A stretch of 64,000 nucleotides of DNA from Parabacteroides sp. PM6-13 (GCF_029892605.1 NZ_JARXWF010000005.1:1-64000), one strand, 5' to 3'; shown: positions 27,529 through 37,653, counted from the stretch's first letter. The notes: generated by a model not told the origin, from the sequence alone. Numbers and translations: made by a program.

Positions 27529-28662
27529 ATGAAAAAAATCATCACGTTCATTTTATTATGCACAGTAATTTTACCTTGTAGCATGACGCGGGCTCAGGAG
27601 CTGCCTGCCAGAAGAGAAATTCTAAAAACCGCTCAATCGGTCAATGGCTACTTTATGAAAAAGTATGCCGATTACACCCAGCCTTCCTATGTCAACATAT
27701 TCCGTCCCAGCAATATATGGACCAGAGGGGTCTATTACGAGGGGTTAATGGCTTTATACGCTATTTATCCGCAGGAAGAATATTATCAATACGCCTACGA
27801 ATGGGCCACGTTCCACAAATGGGGCATGCGCAACGGCACCACAACACGCAACGCCGACGACCATTGTTGCGGACAAACCTATATCGACCTCTACCGCATC
27901 TGCCCCGAATCACCGCAAATGCTGCGTAAGATAAAAGCATCGATGGATATGTTGGTCAACACGCCACAGGTGAACGATTGGACATGGATCGATGCTATCC
28001 AGATGGCCATGCCGATCCTGGCAAAATTAGGCCATGACACCGGCGAACAGAAATATTTCGATAAGATGTGGGATATGTATGCCTATTCACGCAATACACA
28101 TGGTGGAAACGGTTTATACAACCCCAAAGACGGCCTGTGGTGGCGAGATGCCGACTTCTGTCCTCCCTACAAAGAGCCGAATGGAGAAGACTGCTACTGG
28201 TCGAGAGGTAACGGTTGGGTATATGCAGCCCTGGTACGTGTCCTGGATGAGATCCCCGCGGATGAGAAACACCGCAACGACTATATCAACGACTTCCTTG
28301 CCATGAGCAAAGCCTTGAAGAAATGTCAGCGGAAAGACGGATTCTGGGATGCCAGTCTGCACGATCCGAGCAATTTTGGTGGCAAAGAGACCTCGGGCAC
28401 CTCGCTTTTCGTGTATGGTATGGCGTGGGGTATCCGTCAGGGATTGCTTGACAAAAAAGAATATCTTCCTGTTGTGATAAAAGCATGGAACGCCATGGCT
28501 GCCGATGCAGTTCACCCCAATGGATTCCTGGGTTATGTGCAGGGAACAGGGAAAGAGCCGAAAGACGGGCAACCGGTTACGCACACCAGCCGACCTGACT
28601 TCGAAGACTACGGTGTAGGATGCTTCTTGCTTGCCGCATCAGAAATGTACAAATTACCATAA
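27529..28662 (+). CDS. GH105 unsaturated rhamnogalacturonyl hydrolase
   Basis: Removes the 4,5-unsaturated galacturonic acid left by a rhamnogalacturonan lyase. The 378-aa protein starts MKKIITFILLCTVILPCS, a signal peptide. An upstream in-frame start at 27448 would add 27 residues ahead of it and is not credible. An alpha/alpha-barrel is suggested by VYYEGLMALYAIYP and YWSRGNGWVYAALVRVL. The likely catalytic Asp lies in NADDHCCGQTY (Asp110/Asp111), as in YteR/YesR. It is the first gene of a unit with the PL11 lyase, the GH105-CE12 fusion and rhaM, so the partner lyase is encoded next to it. Confidence 0.9.
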   Translation: MKKIITFILLCTVILPCSMTRAQELPARREILKTAQSVNGYFMKKYADYTQPSYVNIFRPSNIWTRGVYYEGLMALYAIYPQEEYYQYAYEWATFHKWGMRNGTTTRNADDHCCGQTYIDLYRICPESPQMLRKIKASMDMLVNTPQVNDWTWIDAIQMAMPILAKLGHDTGEQKYFDKMWDMYAYSRNTHGGNGLYNPKDGLWWRDADFCPPYKEPNGEDCYWSRGNGWVYAALVRVLDEIPADEKHRNDYINDFLAMSKALKKCQRKDGFWDASLHDPSNFGGKETSGTSLFVYGMAWGIRQGLLDKKEYLPVVIKAWNAMAADAVHPNGFLGYVQGTGKEPKDGQPVTHTSRPDFEDYGVGCFLLAASEMYKLP

Positions 28663-28677
28663 AGCATTTTTCTTACC

Positions 28678-30546
28678 ATGAAACACACACTATTTTTTTT
28701 CTTTTTCCTTTTTATCACGGCTACATCCGGTCTATCGGCACAGACAGCTTACAACCTGAATGAGATGCAACGGGAGAAATTGGGGCGTGGCGTAGTTGCT
28801 ATGCGCCAATCGTCCGAACAGGTTTGCATCTCCTGGCGCTATCTCTCTTCCGACCCGATGGATGTGGGTTTCCATGTCTACCGCGATGGCAAGCGCCTGA
28901 CCGACAAGCCGGTGACCATCTCCACCTGTTACTACGACAACTATGCGTCCGACAGATCGGCGGCGTACCGGGTAGAGCCAGTCTCCTCGCAGGGAAACGT
29001 GCTCTCTCCATCAGGCAGCTACACACTTCCGGCTAATGCCCCTATCGGCTACCTGAATATTCCACTCGACAAACCGGCTGACGGCACGACACCGAGTGGT
29101 CAGAGATACAGCTACGCCCCCAACGACGCCAGCATAGGCGATGTGGATGGTGATGGCGAATACGAGATCATCCTCAAATGGGATCCTTCCAATGCCCACG
29201 ATAACGCGCACGACGGCTACACCGGCCCCGTACTCTTCGATTGCTACCGCCTCGACGGTACCCGCCTGTGGCGCATCGATCTGGGGAAAAACATCCGCGC
29301 CGGAGCGCATTACACCCAGTTTATGGTGTTCGACCTCGATGGTGACAACAAAGCCGAAGTGGTGATGAAAACCTCGGACGGCACCATCGATGGCAAAGGC
29401 AAAATGATCGGGAACGCAGAAGCCGACTACCGCGCAGCGAACGGACGTATCCTCACCGGCGCAGAATACCTGACATTGTTCAGCGGCGAAACCGGCGAAG
29501 CGCTTGCGACGATCGACTACGTGCCCGAACGCGGCAACCTGATAGACTGGGGCGACGAACGGGCGAACCGAAGCGACCGCTACCTGGCTTGCGTGGCTTA
29601 CCTGGACGGCAAACGCCCGAGTGTCGTGATGTGTCGCGGCTATTATACCCGCAGCGTATTGGCAGCATTCGACTGGGATGGCCGCGAACTAAAGCAGCGC
29701 TGGGTGTTCGACAGCAACGATCCACGCTGGAACAGCTATGCCGGACAAGGCAATCATAACCTTCGGGTAGGCGATGTGGATGGCGACGGATGCGATGAGA
29801 TCATCTATGGCTCCTGTGCGATCGACCACGACGGCACCGGGCTCTATAACACCCGGATGGGACATGGCGACGCCATGCATCTGACCCAGTTCGATCCCTC
29901 CAATCCTCGCTTGCAGGTATGGGACTGCCACGAAAACAAACGCGACGGTTCCTCCTTCCGCGATGCCGCTACAGGCGAAGTATTATGGCAGGTGAAGAGT
30001 AATACCGACGTAGGGCGCGCCCTCGCTGCCGATATCGACCCGACCCACAAAGGGCTGGAGATGTGGTCGTGGGAATCGGGCGGTCTGCGCAATATCAAAG
30101 GGGAGGTCATCACGGCCGACATCAGCACCCTCTCGGTGAATATGGCTGTTTGGTGGGATGGCGACCTCTCACGCGAACTATTAGACAAGAACAACGTCAG
30201 CAAATACAACTGGGAGAAAGGCATCTGCGAACCTATCGCCGTGTTTGAAGGCGCGATCTCTAACAACGGCACCAAAGCGAATCCCTGCCTGCAAGGCGAC
30301 CTGGTGGGCGACTGGCGCGAAGAGGTATTACTCCGCACGGAAGACAACTCGGCACTTCGCCTGTATATGTCGACCATTCCGACCGAATACCGCTTCCATA
30401 CCTTCCTGGAAGATCCGGTATATCGCATCAGCATCGCGACCCAAAACGTAGCCTACAACCAGCCTACGCAGCCCGGATTCTACTTCGGAAGCGATCTGGA
30501 GGGTTTGTTCCGAGGCATGATCATACAAAAGAAATCTATTAAATAA
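28678..30546 (+). CDS. PL11 rhamnogalacturonan lyase
   Basis: Cleaves the rhamnogalacturonan-I backbone by beta-elimination. The 622-aa protein has a signal peptide (MKHTLFFFFFLFITATSGLS), an N-terminal fibronectin-like region and an eight-bladed propeller of FG-GAP type. The blades carry calcium-binding Asp-rich loops: IGDVDGDGEYEIILKWD, FDLDGDNKAEVVMKT, VGDVDGDGCDEIIYGS and LVGDWREEVLLRT. This is the layout of YesW/YesX. The signal peptide shows export; whether it is a surface or periplasmic enzyme is not clear. It lies 15 bases after the GH105 gene and 13 before the next. Confidence 0.93.
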   Translation: MKHTLFFFFFLFITATSGLSAQTAYNLNEMQREKLGRGVVAMRQSSEQVCISWRYLSSDPMDVGFHVYRDGKRLTDKPVTISTCYYDNYASDRSAAYRVEPVSSQGNVLSPSGSYTLPANAPIGYLNIPLDKPADGTTPSGQRYSYAPNDASIGDVDGDGEYEIILKWDPSNAHDNAHDGYTGPVLFDCYRLDGTRLWRIDLGKNIRAGAHYTQFMVFDLDGDNKAEVVMKTSDGTIDGKGKMIGNAEADYRAANGRILTGAEYLTLFSGETGEALATIDYVPERGNLIDWGDERANRSDRYLACVAYLDGKRPSVVMCRGYYTRSVLAAFDWDGRELKQRWVFDSNDPRWNSYAGQGNHNLRVGDVDGDGCDEIIYGSCAIDHDGTGLYNTRMGHGDAMHLTQFDPSNPRLQVWDCHENKRDGSSFRDAATGEVLWQVKSNTDVGRALAADIDPTHKGLEMWSWESGGLRNIKGEVITADISTLSVNMAVWWDGDLSRELLDKNNVSKYNWEKGICEPIAVFEGAISNNGTKANPCLQGDLVGDWREEVLLRTEDNSALRLYMSTIPTEYRFHTFLEDPVYRISIATQNVAYNQPTQPGFYFGSDLEGLFRGMIIQKKSIK

Positions 30547-30559
30547 TTAAACAAACAAT

Positions 30560-32737
30560 ATGTTTACAAGACTTTTATCCACCCTATTATTATTGACACT
30601 CTTTATGCCTGCCGGGGCACAAAAGAAGAAAGAGGCGGCGGTGAACGATATGAACACCCCGTTGCATCTGTTGCAACCCGCCTATCAGAACCCCTACGGC
30701 ATGCTCTCTGTCTCGGAGATAGAGACCGATATGGAACGTGTATTGAATTACTTAGACGCCGCCACCCCTCCCCGGGTGATCCATAAAGAGACGGGAAAAG
30801 AGATCACCGACTATGCCTCGATGGACGCCAACGCGACCCTGGAACGCGGGCTTTACCGCCTGACCAGTTACGAGTGGGGCGTCACCTACGCCGCCATGCT
30901 GGCCGCCGCCGAAGCGACCGGCAACAAGGCATACCAGGCATATGTCGACAAGCGCTTTTCGCTCCTGGCCGAAACAGCCCCTCATTTCCGGCGGGTGATG
31001 AATGACTATGGGGTGATCGACGGACAAATGCGCGCATTGCTTACGCCGCACGCCCTCGACGACGCGGGTGCCATGTGTGCCGCTATGATCAAGGCGCAGC
31101 AGGCAGGCAACACCCAGGATCTTCGCCCGGTGATCAATAACTACATCAATTACATCATGTACCATGAGTACCGCCTGAGCGACGGCACCTTTGCGCGCAA
31201 CCGCCCGCAGAAGAACACGCTCTGGCTGGATGATATGTTTATGTCGGTGCCCGCCATCGCGCAAATGGGCAAACTGACCGGGGAGATGAAATACTTCAAC
31301 GAAGCCGTACGGCAGATCAAACAATTCTCCCAGCGTATGTTTGTTGCCGAAAAGGGACTCTATCGCCACGGTTGGGTGGAGTCGTCGACCGACCATCCCG
31401 CCTTCCACTGGGGGCGTGCCAATGGCTGGGCGATCCTGACCCTGACGGAGGTATTAGACGTGCTTCCCAAGAGCCATCCCGACTACCAGGCTGTTCTGGA
31501 ACAATACCGGGCACATATCCGGGGCATCGCTGCCACGCAGAGTGGTGAAGGCTTCTGGCACCAGTTGATGGATCGCAACGATTCCTACCTGGAGACCTCG
31601 GCCACCGCTATCTTTGTCTATTGTATTGCCCGCGGGATCAACAACGGATGGATCGACCCGATCGCCTATGGCCCGGTGGCTCAATTGGGATGGCACGCGG
31701 TATCGACCAAGATCAACCCCAAGGGCGAAGTGGAAGGCACTTGTGTCGGCACAGGCATGGGATTCGATCCGGCGTTCTATTACTACCGTCCGGTCAATGT
31801 ATATGCCGCTCACGGCTACGGGCCGGTGCTCTGGGCGGGTGCTGAAATGATCAATCTCTTGAAGAAGCAGCACCCCAAGATGAACGACAGCGCCGTTCAA
31901 TACTACACCACCGAACAGACCACTACATCGCCGATCTTCAGCGTCGGACGCAATGAGCAGCCTGCCGGCAACAGCCGGATCGACAAAAACGCCCCTATTG
32001 TTTTCACCATTGGTGATTCCACCATGAAAAACGGCAGCGGCAAAGGCGACGGCGGACAATGGGGATGGGGCAATTTCTTCGAGTGGTTCTTCGACACCAA
32101 CCGCATCACGGTGGAAAACTTCGCCCTGGGAGGACGCAGCAGCCGTACTTTCTACACCGAAGGCCTTTGGAACAAGGTGCTCAGTGGCATTCGTCCGGGC
32201 GACTACCTATTGATCCAGTTCGGACATAACGACGGTGGGCCTTTCAATACCGGACGCGCCCGCGCCTCGCTGAAAGGAATCGGCGAAGAGTCGGAGACAT
32301 TCATTATGGAGCGCCATGGCGGACCGGAAGAAGTGTTTACCTTTGGCCATTACCTGCGCATATACATTCGCCAGGCCAAAGCGCGCGGAGCCAAGGTGAT
32401 CGTGCTCTCGCTTACGCCGGGCAATAGCTGGAATGAGGACAAAATGATACGCAGTAGCGAGACCTACACGAAATGGTCGCGCGAAGTAGCCGAGCAGGAG
32501 GGTGTCGCTTTCATGGATATGAACGACCTGGTGGCCCGCAAATTCGAGGCGATCGGCAAAGAGGCGGCAGCCGGTTACTTCAAGGATCGTGTGCATACCA
32601 CCTTTGATGGTGCCTTATTAAATGCCAAAGCAGCGGCTGAAGGCATCATGCAGCTCGAGGGTTGCGACCTGAAAGCCTATATCCAACAGGCATCGTTCAA
32701 TCGCACCTTTACCGAAGCAGATATTCACCTTAAATAA
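30560..32737 (+). CDS. GH105-CE12 fusion: unsaturated galacturonyl hydrolase with acetylesterase
   Basis: A 725-aa exported two-domain enzyme. After a signal peptide (MFTRLLSTLLLLTLFMPAGA), residues about 50-445 form a GH105-like alpha/alpha-barrel (RLTSYEWGVTYAAMLAA, NTLWLDDMFMSVPAIA, FHWGRANGWAILTL). Residues about 475-715 form an SGNH acetylesterase of CE12 type: Ser487 in TIGDSTMKNG, QFGHNDGG, and Asp676/His679 in DRVHTTFDG. Joining deacetylation with uronic acid removal makes sense for acetylated rhamnogalacturonan; this reading is inference. The ORF is uninterrupted across the join, so the fusion is real in this sequence. Confidence 0.9.
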   Translation: MFTRLLSTLLLLTLFMPAGAQKKKEAAVNDMNTPLHLLQPAYQNPYGMLSVSEIETDMERVLNYLDAATPPRVIHKETGKEITDYASMDANATLERGLYRLTSYEWGVTYAAMLAAAEATGNKAYQAYVDKRFSLLAETAPHFRRVMNDYGVIDGQMRALLTPHALDDAGAMCAAMIKAQQAGNTQDLRPVINNYINYIMYHEYRLSDGTFARNRPQKNTLWLDDMFMSVPAIAQMGKLTGEMKYFNEAVRQIKQFSQRMFVAEKGLYRHGWVESSTDHPAFHWGRANGWAILTLTEVLDVLPKSHPDYQAVLEQYRAHIRGIAATQSGEGFWHQLMDRNDSYLETSATAIFVYCIARGINNGWIDPIAYGPVAQLGWHAVSTKINPKGEVEGTCVGTGMGFDPAFYYYRPVNVYAAHGYGPVLWAGAEMINLLKKQHPKMNDSAVQYYTTEQTTTSPIFSVGRNEQPAGNSRIDKNAPIVFTIGDSTMKNGSGKGDGGQWGWGNFFEWFFDTNRITVENFALGGRSSRTFYTEGLWNKVLSGIRPGDYLLIQFGHNDGGPFNTGRARASLKGIGEESETFIMERHGGPEEVFTFGHYLRIYIRQAKARGAKVIVLSLTPGNSWNEDKMIRSSETYTKWSREVAEQEGVAFMDMNDLVARKFEAIGKEAAAGYFKDRVHTTFDGALLNAKAAAEGIMQLEGCDLKAYIQQASFNRTFTEADIHLK

Positions 32738-32745
32738 CAACAATC

Positions 32746-33060
32746 ATGAGAAGAGAAGCTTTCAAAATGTATTTGAAACCGGGCTGTGAAGCAGAGTATG
32801 AAAAAAGACATGCGGAAATATGGCCTGAACTGCAGAAATTATTATCTGACAACGGCGTATACGACTATTCTATTTTCTGGGACAAAGAGACCAACCTGCT
32901 TTTCGCCTGCCAGAAGGTAAGAGGAGAAGCCGGCTCGCAGGATATGGGAACCAACCCCATCGTGCAAAAATGGTGGGACTATATGGCGGATATCATGGAT
33001 ACGAACCCCGATAACTCACCGGTTTCTATTCCTCTGCAAGAGGTGTTCCGGATGGAATAA
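32746..33060 (+). CDS. rhaM: L-rhamnose mutarotase
   Basis: Interconverts the alpha and beta anomers of L-rhamnose, feeding the isomerase. The 104-aa protein has the family pattern FKMYLKPGCEAEYEKRHAEIWPEL, with the active-site His near residue 22, and YDYSIFWDKETNLLFA. Length matches the family. It sits eight bases after the GH105-CE12 gene and ends the unit. A strong terminator follows. Its presence ties backbone degradation to rhamnose use, with the rest of the pathway 11 kb downstream. Confidence 0.93.
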   Translation: MRREAFKMYLKPGCEAEYEKRHAEIWPELQKLLSDNGVYDYSIFWDKETNLLFACQKVRGEAGSQDMGTNPIVQKWWDYMADIMDTNPDNSPVSIPLQEVFRME

Positions 33061-33090
33061 GATCCCAACAGGCCTTTATAGCTGATTCAA

Positions 33091-33138
33091 ACATCGCAGC
33101 GATTGCCCTTTTAACGGCAGCGTCTGCGATGTTTTTTT
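33091..33138 (+). terminator. Intrinsic terminator after rhaM
   Basis: A nine-base perfect stem, ACATCGCAG (33091-33099) with CTGCGATGT (33124-33132), followed by a run of seven T. The long loop can pair further (TGCC with GGCA). It lies 30 bases after the rhaM stop. Confidence 0.85.
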
Positions 33139-33162
33139 GTATTTTCAAAAATGCAAAGTGTA

Positions 33163-33276
33163 AGCAAAAACGCCATTTCGCTTTACAAAACGATACGTTA
33201 AAAAGTGTTACTCGCGGGACTAATTTTAAAAACCCCTACGTTTTCGGAAAAATACTCCCGCGATTTTGACAAAATG
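33163..33276 (+). repeat. Dispersed 114-bp intergenic repeat, copy A
   Basis: It aligns without gaps to 63509-63622 at about 81 percent (22 mismatches in 114 by eye). Blocks such as GATACGTTAAAAAGTGTTAC and CGATTTTGACAAAATG are identical. Copy A lies between the rhaM terminator and the HTCS promoter. It holds no plausible gene. Confidence 0.8.
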
Positions 33277-33330
33277 TCAAAATCCACCAAGCCACCCAGC
33301 CGGGCTTTTCGTTGTTTTTCTCCCTTCCTA

Positions 33331-33363
33331 TTTGATGTCATTCCAAAAGTTTCAATACCTTTG
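33331..33363 (+). promoter_or_regulatory. Putative HTCS promoter
   Basis: TTTG at 33331-33334, a 21-base spacer, and TACCTTTG at 33356-33363 match the Bacteroides -33/-7 promoter consensus. The HTCS ATG is 27 bases further on. The consensus form suggests constitutive low-level expression of the sensor. Confidence 0.75.
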
Positions 33364-33390
33364 TATAATGCGTTAAAGCTTATATAACAC

Positions 33391-36300
33391 ATGAATAGAC
33401 CTGCGATTATCTGTTTTATCCTACTGTTGTTTCTCCGCCCCCTCTCCGCCTCTATTGAGATTCGATCGAGACATATCACCATAGCGGACGGACTTGCCAA
33501 CAATACCGTACGCCATTTCATACAGGATAATAAAGGGTTTATCTGGATGGGAACGCTGAACGGGCTGAACCGCTATGACGGAAACACCTTCCTGTCCTAT
33601 TACCCCTCACACGACCAGACACTTTCATTGGCCGACAGGAAAATATACAGCCTGCAGGAAGACCAAAACGGATTTCTCTGGATCTGCTTCTCCTCGACGC
33701 AATACAACTGCTTCGACCTGAAGCGAGCCGCCTTTGTCGATTTCACAGGATGTGGGGAGACCGAGCAACGATATAATAAACACCTATTGGCATCCAACGG
33801 TAATGTGTGGCTATGGCACGATGAGAACGGTGCCAGACGGGTTATTTATTCGGGAGGAGAATTCCGATCTGTCACCTACAAAAAAGGACTTAACAACCTC
33901 CCGGACGACAAGGTTAATTTCATCTCGGAAGACACGCTGACCGCCTCCATTTGGATCGGAACAGCCAAAGGACTATTGAGAATCACCGACCAAGAAGAGC
34001 TGATGGTAGACAGCGAACGCAGCTTCCATCATATGATGCTCTATAATAACGACACCTATTTTTGTTCCAACGACGGCACTATCTTTCAATACGATGCCTC
34101 TTCCTCCCGCCTGGTGCGCATGGTACAGCTTCCGTTGGAAGGAAATATCACCGGCTATTTCCCCTACAAGAATGCCTGGTTGATCTACACCTCCAACGGG
34201 GTATACAACTACGATTTCACCACCCGAAAGATAAACCGCGCTTCCGATTTCTGGGGCGAAAACATACGTTCGGGCAGCGTACTAAAGGACAACAAAGGGA
34301 ATTATTGGGTCTACAACCACACCGGGAAAATATGGTATATCAATATCCACACAGGTGAAAAGAAGAAATTCACACTGATCCCGGAGGAGAAGATGGGGTA
34401 TATCGATTTTGAGCGTTATCAGGTAGTGCACGACTCCCGCAACATCATCTGGATATCCACCTATGGCAATGGCCTCTACGCCTACGACATCGAGAAAGAC
34501 GAACTAAGCCATTTCAAGGCAGGCATGGACGGATTGAGCCATATAAACTCCGACTATCTGTTGGGGGTGATGGAAGATCGCTCCGGCGAGATATGGGTGA
34601 GCGCGGAGTATTCGGGTGTTTCGCATATCAGCGTGATCAATGAAGGTTCTTACCGTCACTTCCCGGAAGACCCCTTACTGTTGGATCGTTCGAACACCAT
34701 CCGGATGATCTCCGAGATCAATGAGAATGAAATATGGATCGGCACGCGTAAAGGCGGTCTCTATATCTATGACGCGCAGCTACAGCTTGTTTCCAGAAAA
34801 GATATGCAAGCCAATATCTACGCGGTAGAGAAAGACAGTGAAGGCAAGATCTGGCTGGGTAGCCGCGGCGACGGGCTTTCCATCGATGGGGTATGGTACA
34901 GACACCGCTCTGATGACCCCGAATCGATCAGCAATAACAATGTCTTCTGCATGTTCAAAGACAGCAAAGGTCGTATGTGGATCGGCACGTTTGGCGGCGG
35001 CTTGTCGCTGGCGGTCGAAAAAGAGGGGAAATATATCTTCCATCAGTTCCTGAACCGCACCTACGGACAACGCCTGATACGAGCCATTTGTGAAGACAAA
35101 AACGGCATGATATGGGTCGGCACCAGCGAAGGGGTCTATATCTTCCATCCGGAAACACTGATTCGCGATCCCGAACAATATTACCACTACAGCTATGCCG
35201 GAGGAGAGCTAAACAGCGACGAGATTAAATACCTCTTTTCAGACAGCCGTGGAAACGTATGGATATCGGAGGCTGGAGCCGGTGTCAGCGTATGTAAGGA
35301 CCTGACCGACTACAACGCCCTGACCTTCGAACGATTTGGCACCGACGACGGTCTGTGCAACGACGTGGTGCACTCCATGATTGAGGATGGCCGGGGCAAT
35401 ATGTGGCTGGCAACGGAGTATGGGCTTTCCAAACTGATTCTTCCCGATAAGATCTTCGAGAACTACTATTTCTCTGCCTATTTGCAGGGCAATGTCTACA
35501 CGGAAAGCGCCGTTTACCGCGGGAAAAACGGGAATATCCTTTTCGGCACAAGCCATGGATTTATCTCGTTCAACCCGGGTGACATAAAGAAACAGGCCTT
35601 TTCTTCTCCGGTGGTTTTCACCAACCTCAACATCAACGGGATGAATATGCTGCCCGGCGACAAAGACTCTCCGCTCACCGGATCCATGGCGTATACCGAC
35701 GCGATCAAATTGAAGCATAATCAGAACTCGATCCAGGTTGACTTCTCCTCGTTCAATTATGTCGACGACAAGATGACGAAATACTCCTACAAACTGCTTA
35801 ATTACGATAAAGATTGGAGCACCCCTTCGTCATTGAGTTTTGCCGCCTATAAGATGTTGCCACCGGGCAAATATGAATTATTGGTGAAATCGGGGAATAG
35901 CCTGGGTATATGGAACGAGACCGTTTCACGCCTGCAGATCATCATCACCCCGCCTATCTATCTGTCGGTTTGGGCCTTTATTCTCTATGCATTGGCAGCC
36001 GGCCTGGCCTTGTTCTTCGCCTTCAGGATCAGCCGTAATTTCAACCGGTTGAACAATAAAATAGAGATTGAAAAGCAACTGACAGAATACAAACTGGTGT
36101 TCTTCACAAACATCTCACATGAATTCCGCACACCACTGACCCTGATACAGGGGGCACTCGATCGTATCAACCGATCCGCGGTTTCCCTGAAAGAGATCTC
36201 TTATCCGTTGCAGATCATGGAGAAAAGCACACGCAGAATGATCCGGTTGATCGACCAGTTGCTCGAATTCCGCAAAATGCAAAACAACAAACTGGCCTTA

Positions 36301-37653
36301 TCGCTCGAGAAGACCGATGTCATTGCCCTTCTGTATGAGATATTCCTCAGCTTTGGTGATATGGCCGAGTCGAAAAATATGGATTTCCAGTTCCTGCCCT
36401 CCTCCACCTCCCTGCAGATGTTTGTCGACAAAGGGAAGCTGGATAAGATAGCCTACAACCTGCTTTCCAATGCCTTCAAATATACACCTCCGGGCGGAAA
36501 GATCTGCTTGCTCATCAACGAAGATGTAAAAAACAATTGGCTCGAGCTTCAGGTGACCGACACCGGTGTGGGTATCCCGAAAGAGAAACGAGACGAGCTG
36601 TTTAAGCGGTTTATGCAGAGCAACTTCTCGGCAGACAGTGTCGGTGTGGGACTACATCTCACCCTGGAACTGGTGCAGGTACACAAAGGGGAGATCACCT
36701 ACGATGAGAACGAAGGTGGCGGCTCGGTGTTCACGGTAAAGCTACCGCTGGAACCGCAGGTCTACGAAGTAAAAGACTTCCTGAACACCGACAACGCATT
36801 GGCACAACCACGCGGAAAAGAGTCGTTTGTGTCTGACAGCCTTTCTCAATCAGATTCCGCAGAACCACCAATAAAGCCCAATCCGCTCAACAAGCAAAAG
36901 ATCCTGATCATTGAAGACGACACGGATGTGCGCAAGTACCTGCAAGAAGAGCTCAGCCCCTACTTCCATATCGAGGTGGCCGACAATGGTGCTACCGGTT
37001 TTCAAAAGGCACAGGAATGCGACCCATCGCTGGTTGTCTGCGATGTGTTGATGCCGGAGATGAACGGATACGAGGTCACCCGCAAGCTAAAGAGCGACTT
37101 CAATACCAGCCATATTCCGGTGATCCTATTGACCGCACTCAGCATGCCCGAGAACCACCTGGAAGGGATCGAAAGCGGAGCCGACGCCTATATATCAAAG
37201 CCTTTCAGCATTCGCCTGTTATTGACGCGTATCGTGAAATTGATGGAACAACGCGAGAAATTGAAAGAGAAATTCTCGGAAGAGCCGGGCATTGTCCGCT
37301 CCGCCGTGTATGCCTCTGTCAGAGACAAGGAGTTCGTTGACAATCTGCAGAAAATATTGCTTGAGAACCTGAGCAACTCTCGTTTTTCGGTAGATGAATT
37401 CGCGTCGCGGATGAATGTCGGACGCACCATCTTCTATAAGAAGGTAAAAGGGTTGACCGGCTATTCGCCCAATGAATACCTGCGGGTGATGCGCATGAAG
37501 AAAGCGGCGGAGCTATTGGCCTCCGGCAAATTGACCGTATCGGAGGTTTCCTATATGGTGGGCATTGAAGATCCATTCTATTTCAGCAAGTGTTTCAAAG
37601 CCCAGTTTGGGGTAGCTCCCTCCGTTTATCTGAAAAATAAGGATACCCATTAA
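33391..37653 (+). CDS. Hybrid two-component system regulator (HTCS) of the pectin locus
   Basis: A 1420-aa one-protein sensor and regulator in the inner membrane. Order: signal sequence (MNRPAIICFILLLFLRPLSA), about 700 residues of two-component propeller repeats (GFIWMGTLNGLNRYDG, KIWLGSRGDGLSIDG, MIWVGTSEGVYIFHP), a Y_Y_Y domain, a transmembrane helix (VWAFILYALAAGLALFFAF), HisKA with His910 in NISHEFRTPLT, HATPase (DTGVGIP), a receiver domain with Asp1218 in VVCDVLMPEMNG and Lys in YISKPF, and an AraC-type HTH (VSYMVGIEDPFYFSKCFKAQ). It most likely senses a rhamnogalacturonan oligosaccharide in the periplasm and activates the surrounding units. All phosphotransfer residues are intact. Confidence 0.95.
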   Translation: MNRPAIICFILLLFLRPLSASIEIRSRHITIADGLANNTVRHFIQDNKGFIWMGTLNGLNRYDGNTFLSYYPSHDQTLSLADRKIYSLQEDQNGFLWICFSSTQYNCFDLKRAAFVDFTGCGETEQRYNKHLLASNGNVWLWHDENGARRVIYSGGEFRSVTYKKGLNNLPDDKVNFISEDTLTASIWIGTAKGLLRITDQEELMVDSERSFHHMMLYNNDTYFCSNDGTIFQYDASSSRLVRMVQLPLEGNITGYFPYKNAWLIYTSNGVYNYDFTTRKINRASDFWGENIRSGSVLKDNKGNYWVYNHTGKIWYINIHTGEKKKFTLIPEEKMGYIDFERYQVVHDSRNIIWISTYGNGLYAYDIEKDELSHFKAGMDGLSHINSDYLLGVMEDRSGEIWVSAEYSGVSHISVINEGSYRHFPEDPLLLDRSNTIRMISEINENEIWIGTRKGGLYIYDAQLQLVSRKDMQANIYAVEKDSEGKIWLGSRGDGLSIDGVWYRHRSDDPESISNNNVFCMFKDSKGRMWIGTFGGGLSLAVEKEGKYIFHQFLNRTYGQRLIRAICEDKNGMIWVGTSEGVYIFHPETLIRDPEQYYHYSYAGGELNSDEIKYLFSDSRGNVWISEAGAGVSVCKDLTDYNALTFERFGTDDGLCNDVVHSMIEDGRGNMWLATEYGLSKLILPDKIFENYYFSAYLQGNVYTESAVYRGKNGNILFGTSHGFISFNPGDIKKQAFSSPVVFTNLNINGMNMLPGDKDSPLTGSMAYTDAIKLKHNQNSIQVDFSSFNYVDDKMTKYSYKLLNYDKDWSTPSSLSFAAYKMLPPGKYELLVKSGNSLGIWNETVSRLQIIITPPIYLSVWAFILYALAAGLALFFAFRISRNFNRLNNKIEIEKQLTEYKLVFFTNISHEFRTPLTLIQGALDRINRSAVSLKEISYPLQIMEKSTRRMIRLIDQLLEFRKMQNNKLALSLEKTDVIALLYEIFLSFGDMAESKNMDFQFLPSSTSLQMFVDKGKLDKIAYNLLSNAFKYTPPGGKICLLINEDVKNNWLELQVTDTGVGIPKEKRDELFKRFMQSNFSADSVGVGLHLTLELVQVHKGEITYDENEGGGSVFTVKLPLEPQVYEVKDFLNTDNALAQPRGKESFVSDSLSQSDSAEPPIKPNPLNKQKILIIEDDTDVRKYLQEELSPYFHIEVADNGATGFQKAQECDPSLVVCDVLMPEMNGYEVTRKLKSDFNTSHIPVILLTALSMPENHLEGIESGADAYISKPFSIRLLLTRIVKLMEQREKLKEKFSEEPGIVRSAVYASVRDKEFVDNLQKILLENLSNSRFSVDEFASRMNVGRTIFYKKVKGLTGYSPNEYLRVMRMKKAAELLASGKLTVSEVSYMVGIEDPFYFSKCFKAQFGVAPSVYLKNKDTH

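Noticed and set aside
33198-33521. 107-codon minus-strand frame over the HTCS start
   Set aside because: It overlaps the HTCS promoter and signal sequence and the dispersed repeat; no protein-like pattern.
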